DNA from: Nansenia antarctica
Taxonomy: Eukaryota > Chordata > Actinopteri > Argentiniformes > Microstomatidae
DNA length: 64,000 nucleotides
Direction: 5' to 3'
NCBI GenBank assembly: GCA_963989245.1
Contig: OZ022351.1
Coordinates: 29,992,176 to 30,056,175, forward strand
Part shown: in pieces, positions 30,566 through 43,939 of the stretch
Layout of the letters: the number at the start of each line of letters is the position of its first letter
Position numbering within the stretch: the stretch's first letter is position 1
The notes under the pieces: generated by a model
The model's database searches: none
What the model saw: the letters and a program-made list of their open reading frames with translations, nothing else
Told to the model about the DNA's origin: nothing
Program-made: the position numbers and the translations under genes

Positions 30566-33028
30566 CACACAGACAGACAGACACACACACGCACACACTC
30601 CGCCGCCCGGAGACGTCGATGGCACCTGGCTTGGCACTGGCCAGTCTGGTGTAAACCACTCAGAGCTCCTGAGTTAATGTTAATGTTAATGGACTACCAG
30701 TGTGAATATTTGTTATATAGTTTAATAAATCTCTTCTTTGATTTTGAAACAGTGTAGCGTGGCCTTAATTTGTTATTATTACAGTACATTTTTGTGTTCG
30801 CAGTAATGGCAATATGTTTTATTTGGTTGGTAGATCTTGTTGAGCTGGTAATTTGAAAAGTAGCTCACAAGCCTAAAAAGTGTGAGCACCCCTGGCTTAC
30901 ACCATTTGTATGAGACTGCCCACAACAATAACATTTTCAGCAAAACTGTCCTTTCTGTGGCCTGGGGTGGTCCAGTGGTCTAGCAGTGCGGTCTACAGTG
31001 CACACATATGCCCATGTTGGCATGGGTTCAAATACATTTCTGTCTACCTTCACTATCTGTATCCAATAAAGTGAAACAATAGGAGTGGGACTGCCCCACT
31101 CAAAGTTGTAATTCATTTCTTTTACACAATTGCAGCAGGCCTATAGCCTAATGAATTTGGGAATAATAGTGAGTGAAGTCTGTTATGCAGCATAATTTAA
31201 TATGGAAATCTGGCCTACATCTGTCACTTATGTTGCATGTGTTAGGGTCCATGCTCAGCCATCAGTAAACAGTCAGTGACAACAGTACTACATTAGTGCA
31301 ATCATGTTAGAAACCAGAGTCAGGGTTCCCACGGGTCCTTGAAATCCTTGAAAGTTTGTGAATTTGGTCATAAAAGTTTTTGAAAATAGACATGGGTCAT
31401 TGAAAGTGCTTGAATTCCCCTCTAAAAAACATATATATATATATGGAGGATGTTTTTTAGAGAGAGAATATTAGAATATTGTTTTACTTAGCTCGTCAAC
31501 TAGTTCTGTCTCAAACTTATAATAAGTCTCGTTAGACTTATCAAAAATAAGCCTAGACTTTCCTTTAGCGACGTTGATGGAATACCCCCCTGGATACGTG
31601 TATCTTAATTGAATAGTAGCGTACAAATCTGGCGTGGTCGTAAACCGGACGCTAGGGGCCGCTGTGGTTCTTTGCCTAAGCGCATCTTTACCTAAAGTCT
31701 CCAGTGGCAGAGAAGCGAGAACGTGTCAAAACATGTCCCGATAGATGCCGCATACATGATGATGACAGCACTGTAAACATGTGTAAAAACCATTGCTTCA
31801 CCACCTGTTGTGCATGTGTTATGTGATTGACACGGCAGGTATAGTTAATAGCCCATTCAGATCAGATGTGTCTGTTGTAAACTTGTCAAAGTTAAAACTA
31901 CAACGACATGAACGACGATGGTGAGTTTGAGAGTTTCTGCAGAACTTATTGTAGAGGAATGACTGGTGATGTACATTGTGTAGTTGTAGCACAACAATGT
32001 TGAAGACCAACAACATGCAGTAGCCAAAGTCGTCTCAACCTTATGACATGATGTCTAGATGGGGACAAACTACATGATCAATAGTGATCTACTAGTGTGA
32101 CAGGTTTGGATACCTCCCAAGGGCCTGGCTGTCTCTCTGTGTCCTGTTGATGCTGTTGTACACCTGTTGTCTGTTACTTGTTCTTATTTTCACTTGTTTG
32201 CCTGTTTTAACCTGCTGTGGCTTTTTCGCTCTTGTATGATGTTTTATTGTGTTTCTTCCTTGTTATGTAAAGCACTTTGTGACCCTTGGTCTGGGAAAGG
32301 TGCTGTATAAATACATTGTACTTACTTTGACTTACTTAAGCCTATGATTCACCCAGCGGTCTTGACTTCAACCCCCGTGCAGACTCGCCACAACCAGAGG
32401 CCAAACGCGCTTGTCTTCCATCTTTCTCCAACCGCACCCTCCACCATCCCTCCTTCTTCCACCAGCCCTGGTACATGGCTGTGGGGTCGGTCCATCAGCC
32501 CCGGCGTCCTGACTACCAGCCAGGTCAGCCAGGGGGCGCTGCCTGTTGTACCGTGACCTTTGACCTTTGAAGTATTTTTGCCCTTGACAAACAACACTTC
32601 ACTGACAGTGGCTGACATTCAATGACTTACAATGGCGGGAGTTAGCAAATTACCACAGCAAGTAATAGACATGTTTCTTTTAAAGATGACAAGAATATTT
32701 AGTCTAGAAGCTTTTCACCATCAGATATTAGCGAGTTGTTTGTCCGAGTTTTCTGCCTGTAGTGACTTTTGCTGTGATATGATTGGACAATTTCTATTTT
32801 GGGGCGTGGCTTAGCGATAGGTCCATTGTACAGTACAGTGAAGCAGTTTAGTTGGACTAAAGACGTTGTACGTAGTCATGTTGTGTTGTTTTCCTCATCA
32901 GTTCCAGCGATGAGCCCCTCTGAGTTTTATAACAGATACACAGACCCCACCATGGCCCCGGGGAGACGGATGGAGAACGTTTTGACCGATACGCAGGTGA
33001 GAGCTTTGGTCACACACACACTCACGCG

Positions 33029-33074
<46 letters not shown>

Positions 33075-36000
33075 CACTCATCAATGTGTCAGACCTTTCA
33101 GCCTTGTGTTGTTATTATTTTGTGTCTTTTGTCATGTTGTATCCGATTAATGGTGGGTTATGGAGGGGACAGGGTTGTAAATATACAGGATTTAGGATTG
33201 GATAACCCAGGTGACAGCTTACCCCCCTAACCCTTTACTGAGGCTTCTGAAAGGAGTAGCCTAGCCTGTGCAAAGAAATCCTGAGAAGCTAACAAGCAGG
33301 TGGGTTGAACAACCAGAGAGAGAGAGAGAGTTAGGATTTTTTTTTTTCACATTAAGTAATTTTTTTCTGAGTGAGGCAGTCCCACTCGTATTTTTCATTT
33401 TATTGGACAGATACAGGAAAGTAAGGAGGAGAACGGAGAGAGAGAGGGCATGTCAGCAGGGCATGGGCTGGACTCGAACCCATGTCGACATGGGCATTAT
33501 ATGTGTGCACTGTAGACCGCGGTGCTAGACCACTGGACCACCCCAGGCCATGGTGCTAGACCACTGGACCACCCCAGGCCAAGGTGCTAGACCACTGGAC
33601 CACCCCAGGCCAAGGTGCTAGACCACTGGACCACCCCAGGCCATGGTGCTAGACCACTGGACCACCCCAGGCCAAGGTGCTAGACCACTGGACCACCCCA
33701 GGCCATGGTGCTAGACCACTGGACCACCCCAGGCCATGGTTCTAGACCACTGGACCACCCCAGGCCAAGGTGCTAGACCACTGGACCACCCCAGGCCAAG
33801 GTGCTAGACCACTGGACCACCCCAGGCCATGGTGCTAGACCACTGGACCACCCCAGGCCAAGGTGCTAGACCACTGGACCACCCCAGGCCATGGTGCTAG
33901 ACCACTGGACCACCCCAGGCCCCTGTAGACCACTGGACCACCCCAGGCCCCTGTAGACCACTGGACCCCAGGCCACCAGATTAGGATGTTTTAATTGAGT
34001 GGGTTGGGGGAGGTGGGCGGCTCCACACACAGCCTCTACGGCCTCGGGGTTTAGGGGGGACGCCTCGGGGGATCGGTCAGATTAAGGGATCAGACAGACT
34101 GGGAGTTTAATAAGGTCGGCCCTTTTATTCAGACTGAGCTACAAACTAACAAGGCAAGGAGGAAACTGTGACCACATAACAGGGGCACTGAGAAGTCACT
34201 GTTTGTCAGGGTTCCCGCGCTGGTCTTAAAAAGCCTTCAAGTCTAAAATCCAGCAAGCCAATTTATAAGGCTTAAAAAGGTCCCCAATTGCAGTTATTCG
34301 GTCAAAAATTGAGGTGCTAGGTCTTAAAAATGAGATCCTGCAAGGAAATCAGTCCGACCACATCTATTTACGCAGAAATTAATCAAGCTGGAAACATTTG
34401 CTTATTTTTTTGTCTGTATGGCAGTGAAATCCCTAATTTCATCACTTCGAGGACGACAAAAAGGTATCATACGGTGTCGCGAATAGGTCCAAAAATATAT
34501 ATCAAAAGAGGTCTAAAAAAGGTCTAAAAAGGTCTTAAATGTGACTTGGAATGGAACCCTGGTTCATGTCTGAACAGTAAGGGTGCTACAGTATGAGGTG
34601 CCTGTTTGCACCTGTACTTCATTTGGGCTGATTGGAGTGACAGCTGTGACAGCTGGGATCAGATGATTGTAGTGACAGCTGTGCGAGCTGGGATCAGATG
34701 ATTTCCCAAACTAAGCGGTCAGTTTACAGCTGTACTTTGTACTTTGTACACAACACAACCGGCCGCTTTCAGTGTGTATCTGTTATACACTAGGGCTGCA
34801 ACTAACGATTATTTTGATAACCGATTAATCTGCCGATTTATTTTTTCGATTAATCGGATAAAATGGGGGAAAAAACAGATTTCTTTTGCAAATTTTATTT
34901 TATGTTTTCTAAATCAGCCAGGCCTATACATATACATGTGCAAAATGAATAAGTATTAATAAAACATTATAAATAATATAAATAAAAAAGGCTTTGCTAC
35001 ATCAAATAGGTTTAACAACAGGCCATGGACTATGGCGGTAGATTGTTTCAATAAAGTAGTTGAACTCTAGCTCAATACATGCATTGTTTTAGGTAATAAC
35101 TTTGCTTAATGTAAAGGTCAGTAACCCAAAGTGCAATATAGGCTACAGACAAGACACTAATGTTTTTATATAACAGATATGAATGAATGAATGAATGGTC
35201 TTTATTGTCATTGATATAGTACAGGTACCAAACAACGAAATTTGGGGAAAAACACTAAAAAGCACCGATGTTAGGAGCCCCTCTAGCCTCGCGTCTAATC
35301 GCGCTGCCATCCATGGAAAAGATATGCTCCAAAACAATGCAATGTGTCCTCTCACTCCATACAATAGTAAGTCGCTTTGGAATAAGGCGTCTGCTAAATG
35401 CCAAAAATGTAAATGTAAACAATAGGCTAGGCTACAGTCAGTGCCTCACTCTAACTCACGGGTAATTAATTAATTCATTTTGCCATTTAGCAGAAGCCTT
35501 TATCCAAAGCGACTTACAATTACGAATTACAGGGACATTCCCCCTGGAGTAACTGAGGGCTAAGTGCCTTACTCAAGGGCACACTAGTAGTGGTGTGGTT
35601 TCAGGCGGGATTTGAACTCACAACCTTCCGATCTCAAGTCCAACTCACTATCCACTAGACTAGACCACCACTACCCCATCGTGTAGCTTGGTAGGCTACC
35701 ACTAGCTAGCCTTTAGCTTATCACCTCTGCTCTACCACTGACGTTAGCAAGCTAGCTAAATACACTTGTAATGCAATATTTAATTCATGAATGCGAGCAA
35801 ACACTCACTGGCTATCGCATTACATTACAGTCATTTAGCTGACGCTTCGCCAGAACTCACAAGTGCATCTCCTTACTAATACAAGTGACTATGAGCATAC
35901 TCCGGTGCTGAAGGCATAGAATGCGAATAGCAAGCTAAAAATACAATAGGTCATTAAGAGGGAGAATCTATTAGATAAACGAGAAGAACTAACTTCTAAC

Positions 36001-36896
36001 TTCTAACTAACAGCTGTGCCAGTGAAACGAATGATCCTCACTTCAAAACGCAACGTATGGCATGGGTACAGCCAACGTTAAACTCGTATAACTTACCCTG
36101 CTGAGGGTAGCTTTTAATGTGACGATTTCGGTCGAGACGTTTTCTCCGCCTCCGCCATGATTTAAATGTAGCCGCCGCGGCGGCTCCGCAAGACGGCGTG
36201 GCGTGCGTCAACAGGAAGTAGGTTTGTTAAGGAACAAGACCCGACGAATCGATAATGGAATTTGTCGCCAACGAATTTCATTATCGATTTTTATCGATTT
36301 CATCGATTCGTTGTTGCAGCCCTATTATACACATAAAATCAGTAACTTTGTCTTACAACTGAGGGGCGGCTGTGGCGCAGGAGGTAGAGCCGGCGTCTAA
36401 TGATCGCAAGGTCGGCAGATCGCCGGTTCGAACCCCGGCTTGGCCACATGTCGAGGTACCCTTGGGCAAGACACTGAACCCAAAATTGCTCCCAATGAGC
36501 GGGCCGGCGCCTTGCATGGTAGCTTGCCGCCATTGGTGTGTGAATGTGTGTGTGAATGTGTGTGTGAATGAGAGGCCATTGTAAAGCGCTTTGGAATAAG
36601 GCCGCTATATAAGTCAGTCCATTTACCATTTTACCATTTTACCATTTCTCCCTTGTTGCCTGTAGGTGTTTCATTGCCTCCGCCTCAACACCCCTCCCCC
36701 CATCATGTCCGCTGGCCCCGCCCCTGTCACCCTCCTCCCCCAGAACTACCAAGACCCTTTCACCCTCACCCCCCAGAACTACCAAGACCATTTCACCCTC
36801 CTCTTCCAGGACTACCAAGACCCTCTCCCCCTCCCCCAGAACTACCAAGACCCTCTCCCCCTCCCCCAGGACTACCCTAACTCCCAAACCATCTGA
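28873..36896 (+). CDS. Proline-rich protein, copy B (unrecognised family)
   Basis: The exons 28873-28926, 29638-29740, 32383-32523, 32902-32996 and 36666-36896 have the same lengths and phases as copy A and again give 207 codons plus stop. By eye the coding exons are almost identical to copy A; I noticed a synonymous change in the PPAALS codons. All splice sites are intact, including the unusual GAAG/GTGCAG donor after exon 2. The ten-residue QNYQDP repeat ending is present. Intron 2 has gained a hAT MITE and intron 4 carries the 1.5-kb hAT element. Intact frames in both copies argue that they are, or were until recently, expressed genes rather than decayed copies. Function unknown. Confidence 0.6.
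30273..30894. mobile_element. 622-bp hAT MITE, B only
   Basis: The ends CAGGGGTGCTCA and TGAGCACCCCTG are perfect inverses. The flanking 8-mers are both GCTTACAC (30,265–30,272 and 30,895–30,902), present once in copy A (17,090). It carries a GATCGCGATCGACCGGTCGA palindrome and a (CA)n/(GACA)n tract (30,450–30,600). The 182-aa frame across it is an artefact of the CA tract. Confidence 0.92.
33525..33972. repeat. 31-bp SINE-head satellite (B)
   Basis: About 14 units, fewer than in A, ending in the same shortened units. Continuous with the inverted SINE body at 33,363–33,524. Confidence 0.9.
34207..34565. mobile_element. hAT-like element, fuller in B than in A
   Basis: Ends CAGGGTTCCCGCGC and GGAATGGAACCCTG. 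Copy A (20,491–20,594) has lost about 265 internal bases between repeats of the AAGGTCTTAAA type. The internal part matches, inverted, 59,937–60,170 (GATGTGGTCGGACTGA, TCGAGGTGATGGAATTAGGG). Confidence 0.7.
34791..36324. mobile_element. 1.5-kb hAT element in intron 4 of B
   Basis: Same insertion as 20,787–22,324 with the same TTATACAC duplication (34,783–34,790 and 36,325–36,332). It was therefore present before A and B separated. Confidence 0.88.
36363..36649 (+). mobile_element. SINE before last exon (B)
   Basis: Same copy as 22,363–22,649, carried by the duplication. Confidence 0.85.
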
Positions 36897-37516
36897 CCTC
36901 TGGACCACAGGCTAGAGCACTGAACAGAGGGAACACGCACACTCTCTCAACTCCAGCCAGGAACACCGAGAAGCTACACAGCATTGCAGAAGAGGACTGA
37001 GAAGAGCAAGCTATCTGAGTGTATTAAAGAAATGCTATGCTTATATTTATAATACTTACTTACTTATGTTGTTGTTGTTGTACAGTTTGTATTGCACATA
37101 TTCATACAACTGAATGCAAATTCATAGTGCTTTACAGAACGATTAATACATTAAAGAAATAAACAGAACATAACAGTCTTCAGCCTATTCTTGAAGATTG
37201 CTAAATATAGGTCACCTAATTATCCCCCTCCTGTGGATCACACCCCCCCTCAGCCAGCCGAACCAGCAAGTGGTTGGGTCCAGCCCCTCTCCAGTGGAGC
37301 AGACCGGGCCGTACCATAGACGCCGCAGGTCGAGGGCGGAGCTGGAGGCAGCGGACGCCTTGCTCACTCTGGATGATTAGGAGTCTCTCATCTTCATCAT
37401 CATCCTCCTCCTCCTCATCAATGTTGGTTCCACAGGGAGGGAGGGGCCGAGCAGGTTGTGTGAAGTAGTGAGCTTCAGGTTTAATACCTCTTTTCTACTG
37501 ACAAATCTTCACTAAG

Positions 37517-37858
37517 TTAGTTTTGAGAAATTGGTTGTAACATTTCACAGTTGTCTTGTTTTAGTTCTCCATTGCTTACACCATTTATGGGATCCACACT
37601 TGCTGGGGGCTGCTGGGCCAGCTTGAAGCCTGAAGCGCATTCATCAACGTCCCTGGCAGGGGCACCTTTCTCAGCCTCACACTGCTCAGCTTTCAGCTCT
37701 TTTTTTTTTGCTTTGGCCTTTGTTGTTTTATAAGGGAAACGGTGGCGTTTGAAGGAATATTCTTTGCAACAAATAAAAGATGCCTTCATAGTATGTGTCC
37801 TTATCATTGGAGTGAAAGGTGGTGTGATAGATAAAACTATTTTCAGAAGCAACACCAC
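37517..37858 (-). other. Unrecognised open frame (B copy)
   Basis: A 113-aa partner of 23,527–23,856 with four extra residues after EKG. Family not recognised; see the A copy. Confidence 0.3.
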
Positions 37859-39980
37859 TGTTTTATCACTTACTGACTACTTACTGCTAACAATATTTGC
37901 CTTGTATCATGCTCAACTTATCGACTGACATTTGCTCTAGCAAATGAAGGATTTGCTAGAGCAACATCTATTGAGTTGGCTGAACACTATGCCCCTAACA
38001 ATATATTTGCCTTGTATCATGCTCGTTGACTGACTTCTGTGTGAAACCTGCAGGATGCATTCTATGACACAGATCCTTATGGAACTTGAAGAATGGGAAA
38101 CATTCATCTGAGATTGTGCACTTTGTTTCCAAGGGAAATAAGTTACTGGAACAGTAGTTATTGAAGGACAAGCCAAGCGATCCTCAAACAGAATGGCCAG
38201 TTGTTGTTTTGGGGAGCAACCATTCAGTTTTTATGACCTCATCTTTCTAAAGGGGGTTTCCAGGTATTCAATTAGGACATTACCTGGAGTACTTACTTCT
38301 CATTTGCATTTAACTGCCCTGTCATAAACATTTACACAAACAGTTGTCATTATATAGACAGACCCTGTCCGTGGTGATTTGTGTTAGGTCTCTTCTTTTC
38401 TCTTTTCTGTTGTGTAATCTTCAACTAATTTACAATGTGCAATGTGTGATTACCAAATAGGAACAATTTAGAATGCCCCCCCCCCCCTCACTCACTCTCT
38501 CCTTTTCAGGCAGGTAAACAGTGACTGGAGTGATTCCTCTCAGACTGGTCCCTCAGGTCTGAATCTGTAATCAGTCTTAGATCTCAGACATGACTGTAAG
38601 ACTTACGTACATCTTCCTCAAAATGCCCTCTAAGGTGCCACGTTCTTTTCTAAAGGATGAAGGGGAGATGGGAGGAAGAGGTTTGAAGGAAGAGATTATT
38701 GTAACTTGCAATCGAACCCTCTTAATAGAATGTTAAGAGAGGACAATTGTACTTTTTTTTTACTACGTCACAGAATCCTTAATACTTCACATCCGAATCA
38801 TGAATCTTTTCATCAAAGTCAGGAGGAACACAGAAACAAGAAAGGGAATGATCCGTTCCAACTTCTGGTTTTAATTATGAGTGCTGGTTTAAGTTTGAGC
38901 CCAAGATGATCATTCTATTATTTTAAGTGCATGTAAGGAGGAGAGTTCCTATCAAACAAATAGCATAGCAAATACAGGCCTTAATAACTATGAAAGCAAC
39001 TACTGTATGAGCAACCAACAAAATGTCACACACTCTACCTATAGGTATCTGGCAGTCCCTCTCCCTTCCTCTCTCTCTTACTAACTCCAGGAGTGGAGTC
39101 AGGTGTGTAGGAGTCAGGTGACCGGCTGGTCCTCATTACCACCTTATAGCCTTCCATAAATACCCGGTCCAGCCTTCACCACTCTGCCAGATCGTAACTT
39201 CCACAATACATTCCACATAATTTGATTATTACTTTCATTTCTTAATTCGGGTAGCACAAGAAAACATTAAATTAAATATTGAGTGACAATTACTGTAATG
39301 AATACACTAGTATGTAATTCATCTTTAATGTGCTTTTGCATCTATTTTTGTGAATATCAACAAATGTCTTGTAGTGTTACAGTTTATCCTACTGACTTGA
39401 AGTCAGGTAGGCCTAGCTGGGGCAACATGGGTTTGTGGGAGCCACGCCTGTACTCTGCTACCACCTAGTGGACATATTTTAGATTGGAGCAAATCGCATG
39501 TGACTCGATTATGAAAAGGGGAGGTAGATGTCAGTGTTTCCAGTGTTCATTAATTTTCTCTATATAACGACGTCGATCATTGATCGGCAACGACATTCTA
39601 TAATAGTTTGCCTAACTGGTCATCGGATTTGGGCTCCTAATATCTAAAAAGCACTACGGTTTTCTTATTTTATCGGATTAAAGTAGCGAAGACCAGAACT
39701 TCCCATTGACCGCCAGTCAAACTTCTACTCTTCTATCACCCAAAAGGGGCGTGATCATTCTGATGACAGGTAGATGACGCGCAATTGCTCTGATTACTGC
39801 GCCATTACACTACCAGAATATAGTTCTCTCTCCTACCCAACTGTATAATAGCCTAAGCCCACTATACAATGAGTTTATGTACAGTGTATAGTAAGACATT
39901 TGTTTTACTTCCTTTTGAGTCGAAAATAATGCCAGTGTATTCAATAAATAACATATTTATAGAATTCAGTATTCTGTGAA

Positions 39981-40128
39981 CCAATGAATGACAGGAGAAT
40001 TGTACGACGTGCGCAGTGATACGCGGTACGACGTGCGCAGTGATACTCAGGTGTGAGAAGCCCTATAAAATAACCTGACGCTGTTCTTATCGCGGACAGT
40101 TGAGATTTGAACGAAGTCAAGTCACTGT
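39981..40128 (+). promoter_or_regulatory. Promoter and 5' UTR exon of copy-C gene
   Basis: CCAAT (39,981–39,985), two GTACGACGTGCGCAGTGATAC units 24 bp apart (40,002–40,049), TATAAAAT (40,064–40,071) and donor CACTGT/GTAAGT (40,128). A second UTR exon may start at 40,629 (after TTTCTTCCAG), but homology to A stops near 40,652 and the MTDQ start codon of A and B is absent. Confidence 0.65.
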
Positions 40129-40925
40129 GTAAGTACATCTAACTAATGCGTTTCTATGAGAAAATAGAGCTAGCTACACGATGTTTATTAGCTTACATGC
40201 TGCCAGATAATCACTGTGAAAGCAATTAAAGAATATAATAAGCTTTTAATTGAGCCACACGAGGTGGTTTCAAGTCCAGTTGTGACCAGTTGTGATTTTA
40301 GCGAGCTAGTTTAACGCGATGTTTACATGTTCAATAATATTATTAGCCAGTTAGTAAGTAATCAATCTAAAGCAATGAATTTTAACTGTAGACAACAGAA
40401 GCAACGATGGACTCCATTAGCTAATGTATGAAGTACAAAGTGGTTGTTAGCTAGCTAGCTAAGACGTCTTGTCTCTTGCCTCGCGGCACTTTGCGCCAGT
40501 ATGTGGTCACGACATGTGCTCTTGACTGTCTTTACTTGTGTTCCAAATGTACACGTGGTGGTAGTCATGTCAAACTTTGCTATGTTAAAATTGTAGAATG
40601 AGAAGTTTAATTTGTATGTTTCTTCCAGTTCCACTCCAGTGTTAACCCAAAGCCATTAGATGACACGTGTTAACATGTACATATCTCTCTCGTGTAGCTT
40701 GTTAGCTAGCTGTAGACATGTGTTAGTGATCCAGTTCTGTACTTACAGAGTAGCTGGCACAATTACAATCAGTTTCAAGTTACTTGAATAGTGCGTTCGT
40801 TTCATTTATTACTTAAGTCTGCTTGATTGCCGCACATTGCGGATGACAGAGGCTTATCTGCGTATTGTTTTTCGAGCTCCCGCCGTTTCTTTCAGCTATC
40901 TATCTATTTCTAACAGGTTGTTACT

Positions 40926-43893
40926 ATGACTCAAGTAATCTCTGAGGTGGTACCTCCACCGGAGGCCCTGGCTCCCTCAGACAGCCCTGTAAACACTCAT
41001 GGGGAGAACAAGATGGAAGTGGGAGGGGCTACCGAGGAGCCTCCTGTGGACTGGAGTGAACCTGTCGAAGATGATGATTATGATGGCGATGATGATGATG
41101 AAAATGAGGCGGAAGAGGAGAGTCTTGCCGGGGAGAGGAAGAACTTAAAGAAGAGGGCCAATAACCAGTATGTTGGTATTGTTTATTGTTGGCCGTGTTC
41201 ATAGTACCAAATATCAATTATGTGACTTCTAAGCCATAGTGTGTATACTGGTCATTCTCTAGCAAATGGTTGCTGGATATATTTCCCTATAATCCTCTTT
41301 GTAGATAGCCTTTTGATGTCTTGTCATATCTGTATCTGTATTTCTGTTATTCCACTATGCTTTTCCTAATGATTCAGTATTCATCTCATGTCAATTTTTT
41401 GTTTGTCACGTAGGAAAAGAACGAATTTCAATTCCATCCGATGGGAGGAATGGCCAGTACTGGGAGACGGGTGGATGCGCAAAGTGGTCGTCCGTCGCTC
41501 AGGTTCCATTGTCGGCCAGAAAGATGTTTATTACATGAGGTAAAAACTACCTGGCAGACTTTATCTGATATTTTTAGACCAATGGTTAGTGCAGATTTTT
41601 TGACAACTGATATGATGATCATAATCTCTATCTGAATAGCACAAATGGATACCAAAGGTTTTCCTACAAACTTTTGTCGTTCGCAGTCCGTTGGGGGAGC
41701 GTGTGAGAAGTCGAGTTCAACTTTCGGAAATCCTGGGACGAACTCTTGACACGTCAATGTTCGACTACAAAACAGGGCTGTTCGTAGATGGCCAACAGAA
41801 ACCCATCCGTAAGAGAAGGAAGGTAATGAAAAAGCTTTTTAATGAAAAAAAACCTTTTCTCCCTGATGAATATTTCAGCATATTCTAGACTTCAGCCTAT
41901 GTAAACTGTAGACTAACGGCCAAGCTCCACCTGCTGCGTTGCGTCAACTCGCCATCGGCGTTGCGTCAACTTCCCGTTGTCCAAGCTCCACCTGCTGCGT
42001 TGCGTCAACGTCAACGTTCTACTCTAGCTCCACTGGCATTTTTTGTATACGGGAGTAATTTCACCCTTGACTGCAATATGTCCACAACAATAACAACATC
42101 ATACAGAACATTTTCCAATCAGGGTAATATTTTATCTACATATTCCCAAATAGATAGTTGCTAGTTCAGTAGATGTTCAACTAACTGTCAACAACATTTC
42201 AACTAACTAACCACTAATCCTAATATTATTATCTTATTATATCTTACCTGATAATCCAAGTGTGGACCCGATCTCACCCCATGCTCGGTCCTTCACCTGG
42301 GCATCATGGTACAATCTGTCATTTGTCGCATATAAAAAAAAAAAAATGTTCGACCTCAAGGATGAGCCGTTCGTCGTCCATTCCTGCAACAAGCTTTCAA
42401 GCACCTGTGGTGATAAGAGGTAAGAGACCTGGATAATGGACAGTAGGGGGCGGTAAGAGACCTGGATAATGGACAGTAGGGGGCGGTAAGAGACCTGGAT
42501 AATGGACAGTAGGGGGCGGTAAGAGACCTGGATAATGGACAGTAGGGGGCGGTAAGAGACCTGGATAATGGACAGTAGGGGGCGGTAAGAGACCTGGATA
42601 ATGGACAGTAGGGGGCGGTAAGAGACCTGGATAATGGACAGTAGGGGGCGGTAAGAGACCTGGATAATGGACAGTAGGGGGCGGTAAGAGACCTGGATAA
42701 TGGACAGTAGGGGGCGGTAAGAGACCTGGATAATGGACAGTAGGGGGCGCTGGCCCAAAAAAGGTTGAGAACCACTGCCGTAGATGCTGCATCGAATGAC
42801 CTCACACTTCACCACCACCTGTACGCACACAAGTCTGTTGACGAGGGCATTGCAGCATCGGCAATCAAGGCACTGGAAAGTAACAATAAAATTGTCATTG
42901 TTCTTGGTTTAATTACATCACCTTTATCTCTAGACGTTGCTTGAAAGAACACCAAATATTGATATGTCCTTATTTCTTTAAAAAATAACTAAATATTTCA
43001 TGGGATGTGCTAATTTTTTTCCGCATGACTGTATATGCCATTTAGTTCACACTTTTATCCAAAGCCACTTACTTTGCAGTGAGTGGATACATCGTTTTCT
43101 GATAAAGATTGTATTCTTTTCCTCCTTCCTCATTGTTCATTGTGTCTTTCAGGCCTGGGCTAAAAAACGTTCTAAAAACGCACCATTGTACTGCATTTGC
43201 AGAAAACCGGACAACAACTGCTTCATGATGTGAGTTTGCTAGCCAAGTCATAACATGTGATTATCAAACATTGTGATGAAGGTGTCATAAGGCTCACAAC
43301 ATATCTGTTTTTTTTGCTTAGTGCCTGTGACAACTGCAACGAGTGGTTTCATGGTCACTGCATCAATGTCACAGAGGAGATGGCCAAAGCAATCAGGGAG
43401 TGGTACTGCATGAAATGCCGAGGTGAGGGTCTAATGGCTTTATTTTCTTCCCTAGTTAGAATATGATAGCATCTTTTTGTGAATGCAGTGTGATTTTCCG
43501 ACTTTCAAGGTGAACACTTGTCACATCCCTGAGACGTTGTTATTGCCGTTGTTTAGACAAGAACTCCTCGTTGGAGATCATGGTGTGTTGTTTTCCTCAT
43601 CAGTTCCAGCGATGAGTCCCTCTGAGTTCAATCATGTTGTGTTGTTTTCCTCATCAGTTCCAGCGATGAGCCCCTCTGAGTTCTATCATGTTGTGTTGTT
43701 TTCCTCATCAGTTCCAGCGATGAGCCCCTCTGAGTTCTATCATGTTGTGTTGTTTTCCTCATCAGTTCCAGCGATGAGCCCCTCTGAGTTCTTCTACACA
43801 GACCCCACCATGGCCCCGGGGAGACGGATGGAGAACGTTTTGACCGATACGCAGGTGAGAGCTTTGGTCACACACACACACTCACGCGCACGC

Positions 43894-43939
<46 letters not shown>

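Larger units (their letters stand above)
23900..37901. repeat. Tandem segmental duplication, copy B
   Basis: Nearly identical to copy A with offset 13,018 at the start and 14,002 relative to copy C. It is longer than A mainly through the insertions at 24,609–24,791, 30,273–30,894 and 34,280–34,540. Confidence 0.9.

Noticed and set aside
30209..30757. 182-aa frame in copy B
   Set aside because: Lies over a hAT MITE and its CA/GACA repeats; absent in copy A.
42237..42830. 197-aa minus-strand frame with SLLSIIQVSYRP repeats
   Set aside because: Produced by the 33-bp minisatellite, whose length is divisible by three, so all frames stay open.
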